A stretch of 64,000 nt of DNA from Polytrichum commune (taxonomy: Eukaryota > Streptophyta > Polytrichopsida > Polytrichales > Polytrichaceae), in NCBI GenBank assembly GCA_950295325.1, contig OX485808.1:21408527-21472526 (forward strand). Direction: 5' to 3'. Each line of letters starts with the position of its first letter. The stretch's first letter is position 1. This document shows positions 58,790-64,000 of the stretch, piece by piece. A model generated the notes under the pieces. The model was not told where the DNA came from. It did not search any database and saw only the letters and a program-made list of their open reading frames with translations. The position numbers and the translations under genes were made by a program.

Positions 58790-61700
58790 TCATTCCATAT
58801 ACGTGCCATACATACACTGTGCGCATGTGCACTTGTTCATGTCGATGCTCCCGCAAGCAAAGGGAGTCGACCCAAATTGACATACATGCATTGTTTCCCT
58901 CACCTTCGGAGGAATTTGGGGAGGTTTAGGCAAACCAACCGCTTTTGGAGCATTGAGTTTCACCATTGCTGATTTAGCCGCGCTCCTCCCAACGCGGCGA
59001 GGTCTGCCAGCTGACTCTTCAGTTGCCTGTACATCCTCCTGCCATGTGCAACCGCAAGGGTGGGAAGTCTTTATGTCAGAGTAGATGTCCAAAGACATAT
59101 CCTGCCGACAAGGTGTATGTCACGCAGAACATCATTGAGGACGTCAACATGAAGAACGACTTAGCCCAACGTTATTAACAGAATGCCCTGTATGAATTTC
59201 AGCATAGGGTCTTGGTCGATGTTACCTGCTCCGGGTTGGCAATGTCTTCGGGCACATCCGCAATGCCCTCAACCTCGGGCTGCCCTTCGTTGACCTCCTC
59301 CACGGCACACATATGCACATCCTCTGATTCGGGCTCTGCTACGTCCTCAGTTGCTTGTGGATCAATAGATTTTTTACCCTTTTCGTCTAGGATATCCTCA
59401 ATGATGGACGCTATAACGGTGTCAGCGTTGTTGTGGACTCCTTCGTTGTTTGTGGCAACCTCGGTCGCAGCGTCTTCGGCGACGTCACAGGGAACATGAA
59501 CCTCAGACGCCAATCGCGTGTCCGCAGCGGCCAAGGCGGTCACTAGTGCGGCGGGGACGGGATGATGTGGCAACGTTGTGGGTTCTGCCGTGGTGGACGT
59601 CATAGCAGATGTATCCAGAATCTTTGCAGATGACGAAGGTTCTGTAATGTCCTCACCTACATTCGCGTGCTTTTTGCCCTGATTCTGAAGAATCAACTGC
59701 ATCATATCCTCCAGGCGTTTATGGGACGCCGTCACATTCTCCCCGAGGCGTGTGACGCTGCCCTCCAGCTCTGACACACGAGTGCGCACCTCATCTATCT
59801 CGCGGCCATGATTTGGTTTCACCCTGCGTTTTTCCTCCTGTAGGCGTTGGTATTCTTTGGCGACTTCTGCATCGACCTCAGCATCATACGGTGGCCGGCC
59901 TTTCAACATCGTCTGCAAAAACCGCAACCCTTATTTTCGATTACACGTGACAAAAAAAGCTTGACTAGAACATGTGAACGCACCAAGTGCCACCAAAAGG
60001 CCAGCCTCACATGAATGTATGCTCCAATGAATTCAAAAATTAAATGAACATCTTCCACTTCAAGTAAACACTACCCTGAGTCAGACGCAGCTCATAAAAA
60101 ATGACGTCGTTCTTGATGGATGAGGTTACATATACGGACACAACTGATGTCGACACCAACATCTGTTTCAACAAAACCTCGCTGGTTACTTACCAATCGT
60201 GACACGACTTCCCTTTCAATTGCTTTCATCTGAGCTGTGGTCGACCCTTTCCCTTTTGAGATAGTTCGCATGTGGTCAGACTTTACCTGCGCGGCCTCGG
60301 TACCGCGCATAGATACTAGTGTCTTCCAGTGCTCTGCATCCACGTCAGCTGGTTTGGCGGCATTGTTGTCAATAAGCTGATTTAGTCTCCAACGAGTGTT
60401 GATGAGGACCTTTGTGATGATTGGCCGCATCCACTTCTCGCAGACTTTGTCGCTATGCCCGCACAGCTGCCACTCTGGTGTGCAAAGGATACCAACAACA
60501 TCTCATTCTTAGAAACAATGATTGCTCATGCAGAAAGAGGGATTAAAATACAAACGCATTGCCGTCGCAGTGGATGTTCCAAGCGACGTCTTCGTGTCCC
60601 TGCACATGTTCCTAGCGATGACGGTCTGGACACATATCTGAAGGACCAGCGTTAATGTTTAAAGAGACATGAGCCCAAGTACTTTGGCATAAATCATGTG
60701 CTACGCTTACCTGTGTACAAGCGGCGGAATAACCGCTTTTTCTCATGCCGTGGTTGGCCTTCCCACCCCGTCGTGGGATCCAAATCCTTGGCATACTTCT
60801 TGATATCGCTGGCGAGTACGGCCTTCATTGAGCCAAAAGGTTGTCCCTATGCGTCCAGTTCCACTCGTTTCTTCATGCCCGTGCTCCCTTTCGTGATGGT
60901 TTCCGCTGCGAGGTTTCCACCGCATCACTGTTGCCTCCCTCAGAGTCTTCTGTGTCCGAATGTGTTGCGTAGCCTCGGCTGCACACACCACATTCCCTGG
61001 ATCATTACATCCTATCTGTGTGTAGATGATGTCTGAGATAACGTCAGGGCAGCAACATACATTCAGGTGTTTTCCTTAGTCACCGACGCTGGCGTTACCA
61101 AACGCCCCCTACCCAGTTGGACATCAACATAGACATCCTCGCGTCCATGCTGTCAGGTGTTGGACTTGTTTGTGACTCACTTAAACCAGCATGCGAACCC
61201 TACCCAATTTACCCAAATCATTCATCCCTGGATCATTCGCTCTGCCTGCAACGAACCTACACTACACGAAAACGTGAAGGTAGCCAACTGAAAACCAAGT
61301 AAACTCTGTTGGAAGTAAGAGGAAATTGGAAATGGCGATGAGGTTGCGATGGAATCAACAGTAATCAAGTGTGGACAATTAATATCAAGTGGAAATTGTT
61401 GGTATGTGAAGTGCCATAAAGTCTTGGCACATGGTGCCTTAGCCAACCACTTTGAATGAAATTTATGCAAGATTTTATAATGTTGTAACTAATGTGACTA
61501 ATACCCCGGTTGAGTATTAGTCACATTAGTCACATTAGTCAAATCATTCCATGATTTTCTAAAATATTACTTTATTGTATATTAAATTGCATGCAAGCCA
61601 TTCCTATGATAGACATGACACAAACCAACACAATAGCATAAACATTTAGCCATTCTAACCGTTTCTCAATTTAAAATTGAATTAAAAGTTGAATAAACCA

Positions 61701-63017
61701 AAAAATAATAATAATAAGTCACAAAATCCAATGCCCATAAGAACTTGCAAAATTGAAACTTCTTTAATGTGGCAACTACCCCAAAAATTATCACAAAATT
61801 AGGCCTCGGGGTGTGAGAGTTGTGCAAGATTTTATATTGATGTGACTAATGTGACTAATACCCCGGCTGGGTATTAGTCACATTAGGCACATCATTCCAT
61901 AATCTTCTAAAATATTATTTTATTGTATATTAAATTGCATGCAAACCATTCCTATGATAGACATGACACAAACCAACACAATAGCATAAATATTTGGCCA
62001 TTCTAACCATTTCTCAATTTAAAATTGAATTAAAAGTTAAATAAACCAAAAAATAATAATAATAAGTCACAAAATCCAATGCCCATAAGAACTTGCAAAA
62101 TTGAAACTTCTTTGATGTGGCAACTACCCCAAAAATTATCACAAAATTAGGCCTCGGGGTGTGAGAGTTGTGGAAGATTTTATATTGATGTGACTAATGT
62201 GACTAATACCCCGGTTGGGTATTAGTCACATTAGGCACATCATTCGATGATCTTCTAAAATCTTATTTTATTGTATATTAAATTGCATGCAAACCGTTCC
62301 TATGATAGACATGACACAAACCAACACAATAGCATAAATATTTGACCATTCTAACTGTTTCTCAATTTAAAGTTGATTTAAAAGTTAAATAGACCAAAAA
62401 TTTTATAATAATAAGTCACAAAATCCAATGCCCATAAGAACTTGCAAAATTGAAACTTCTTTGATGTGGCAACTACCCTGCCATCATTAATTTTCAGGTT
62501 GGATGTCAACATAGACACTCGCATGTCTAAGGAGATGCACCCGGTGACGCAGACAGCGGCGTCGACGCAGCCAAGTGAGAAATTCTTTGTGGCACACTTA
62601 GAGCACAAACAAACCCTACCCAGTACGAGGAGTCACATGTAGGTGCCGAAAGGCAAGTACAGCCTATGCCGAGGTGAGGCGACAGTGTGAAATAGCGAAA
62701 TTCAAATGCGACAACAACACATACCTCCAGGATTGTTGTCGATCACTCATCCCTTTGCTATGGTCGCCCTCTTCTGCCTCCTCACCCGAAGTGCTCACCT
62801 CAATTACCCTGCTGCGCTTCGGAGGAGGTGAGTGACGCTTCACCTGTGCTCTGCATCTAGAGGGCGGCACGCTCCTCACATCCTCCCTGGCCTTCGACCT
62901 CCTCTCTCCCGCCGCTCGACTGTGCTGCCTCAATGCAGCAACATCCACATCGGGGGGAGCCATGGAATCTGGAGAGGTGGCCTTGCGCTTCCCGCTCCGA
63001 TCGCATGAACGCACCAT
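58790..63017 (-). pseudogene. CACTA accessory protein gene (Ptta/En/Spm plant transposase type), disrupted
   Basis: Recognisable exons on the - strand are about 63017-62725, 60978-60711, ~60460-60195, 59912-59226 and 59029-58790, most with good GT-AG sites. The N-terminus is basic and Ser/Pro-rich with nuclear-localisation-like KRSR and SGKRKA. An acidic stretch follows, then a segment with GSMKAVLASDIKKYA, and KVCEKWMRP through AEHWKTLV and KSDHMRTISKGKGST, which fits the W..LV...KS..MR...KGKGS pattern of PF03004-type proteins. A coiled coil (about 59880-59690), an acidic tail and a basic C-terminal exon (GRPRRVGRSAAKSA) complete it. A TAG interrupts the second exon near 60846 and the frame changes near 60900. 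The join between the second and third exons does not resolve in phase. In En/Spm elements this class of protein binds the subterminal repeats. Confidence 0.6.
61470..62480. repeat. ~350-bp tandem repeat, about 2.9 copies, each with a long hairpin
   Basis: Units start near 61470, 61830 and 62175 (357- and 348-base spacing measured at CCCCGG: 61504, 61861, 62209) and are nearly identical. Each contains TAATGTGACTAATAC and its inverse GTATTAGTCACATTA around CCCCGG(T/C)TG(G/A), forming a stem of about 15 bp or more. The array lies in the first large intron of the CACTA accessory gene. Confidence 0.92.
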
Positions 63018-64000
63018 TTTCGACTATGGGGGGCGGCACAGGAGCGTCGAAGAGAACACCGAAACAAAAACAAAGGACGCATGTGTGAGCATCTGGGCGT
63101 AATGAGGAGGACGGCGTGACCTATGCCTGCGCGGAGTCCTATAGCCGAGCTCTCCTATAGACCTATAACCGTGGATGCCACATGGAGCGCCCTCGGCAGA
63201 AGCCCTAAGGGCATGGAGGTTCCTATGGCCATATGGGGACCCATAGCCGCAATAGAAGACCCTTGTCCGTCCGGACGCCAATACCGCCATTGCCGAGGAG
63301 CTCCGGCAGTGGCGACCGAAAAATTTGAGCATCCCTCAAAAATCCCCCTTTGTTAATTGTAGAAATTATGAAGCACACGTAGGCTAAGTTAGATTCACCT
63401 GTGGCGCAGGTGGATTGTCATGTATGTTTCTTGATGGAGCATCTGCCATGTGGTTTTCACTCCTAAACATTTGGAGCAGGCGTGAGCTACGGCGGCAATG
63501 TGCGGGTTGGGTGGTGTCGAAGGTGTTGAGTTTGGTGGTAGATGTCGTCGCATTGTTCTGTGTACATTGTAACACCAAATTGGATAGCACATGTGCTGCC
63601 TCGGAGTCATCTGCGTCCACCCTACACGCTTGTTGGAATGTGTCGGCATAGTTGACAACCCTAGCCGTCGCACGTGCTGCACGCGACATCGCCATGTTCC
63701 CGAGTGTTGCGTTTTCACAGCAGCAAGGAAGGTTCACCGCCGTGCTTAGGGTTTAGAGGATGCCCGCGAGCCTGCTCGAGCTCTTCTGGGGCATCAAGTT
63801 TGAAGGATACCCTATGGACACGTGGGAAACTGACATTTACATGGGTTTTTTACTCGGGTGGTAGAAACCACTGTTTCCACAGATGTCATGTTGGACACCC
63901 AAATTGGCGTGTGGGTGATTCTCACAAAGTGTGGTGTTCATTGAGCGATGGACTGAAAGTGTCATGCCACCGATAAGATGAATGGCAAAGTGACCTCCAC
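63018..64000. other. CACTA interior upstream of the accessory gene
   Basis: A 117-codon - frame (63737-63384) with alanine-rich composition and no recognised motif could be an upstream exon or leader. No catalytic CACTA transposase gene is visible before the window ends. Confidence 0.45.

Larger units (their letters stand above)
57581..64000 (-). mobile_element. CACTA (En/Spm) transposon, left part; right end beyond the window
   Basis: The left tip reads CACTATAAGAAAACG, very close to the CACTACAAGAAAA start typical of plant CACTA elements. It is followed by dense subterminal repeats and a - strand accessory-type gene whose 3' end lies about 1.2 kb inside. No inverted partner (ending TAGTG) was found before 64000, and no TnpD-like catalytic gene is present, so the right boundary is open or lost. 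Confidence 0.75.

Overview
The window is plant nuclear DNA, from a land plant whose lineage I cannot name. It has split genes with short GT-AG introns and two recognisable plant genes: an LRR-VIII-type receptor kinase and a DUF688-like protein. Around these lie plant-style DNA transposons (hAT, CACTA, MITEs). It also holds a complete piggyBac element, which is less often seen in plants and may hint at a non-angiosperm or little-sampled lineage. I see no LTR retrotransposon body, rRNA, convincing tRNA or CRISPR array.

Layout. 1-1.7 kb: AT-rich DNA with a G-rich tract. 1.7-7.8 kb: two convergent decayed transposon genes, a coiled-coil/RING-like reading frame on + and a BED/DUF659/hAT transposase on -. 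8.38-14.76 kb: a piggyBac element with TTAA duplications and matching ends; its three-exon transposase gene keeps the three catalytic aspartates but carries frame breaks. 14.8-16.9 kb: a 56-bp tandem repeat, GA-rich sequence, a 411-bp MITE with an 8-bp target duplication and a second G-rich tract. 17-19.3 kb: no gene recognised.

19.4-26.1 kb: the DUF688-like gene (- strand). Two coding introns, and a probable 3'UTR intron, are copies of one ~0.4-kb inverted-repeat element family, with splice sites lying in or beside the element ends. This is the most unusual feature of the window. 26.3-34.6 kb: direct repeats and a cluster of four related MITEs. 34.95-36.50 kb: an internally deleted hAT element with perfect ends and target duplication. 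37.2-46.65 kb: an intact 20-exon LRR receptor kinase (- strand, about 930 aa) with further copies of the same MITE family in its introns. 47-49.1 kb: a degenerate ~370-400-bp tandem array upstream of the kinase, split by a 219-bp element that has a relative inside the piggyBac intron.

49.1-57.5 kb: mostly featureless, apart from a 56-codon lycopene-cyclase-like exon. 57.58 kb to the window end: the left part of a CACTA (En/Spm) element with terminal and subterminal repeats and a decayed accessory gene, one intron of which holds a ~350-bp triplicated hairpin repeat. Only the receptor kinase and the DUF688-like gene look functional. All exon joins were worked out by hand from splice sites and reading phase, without transcript evidence.
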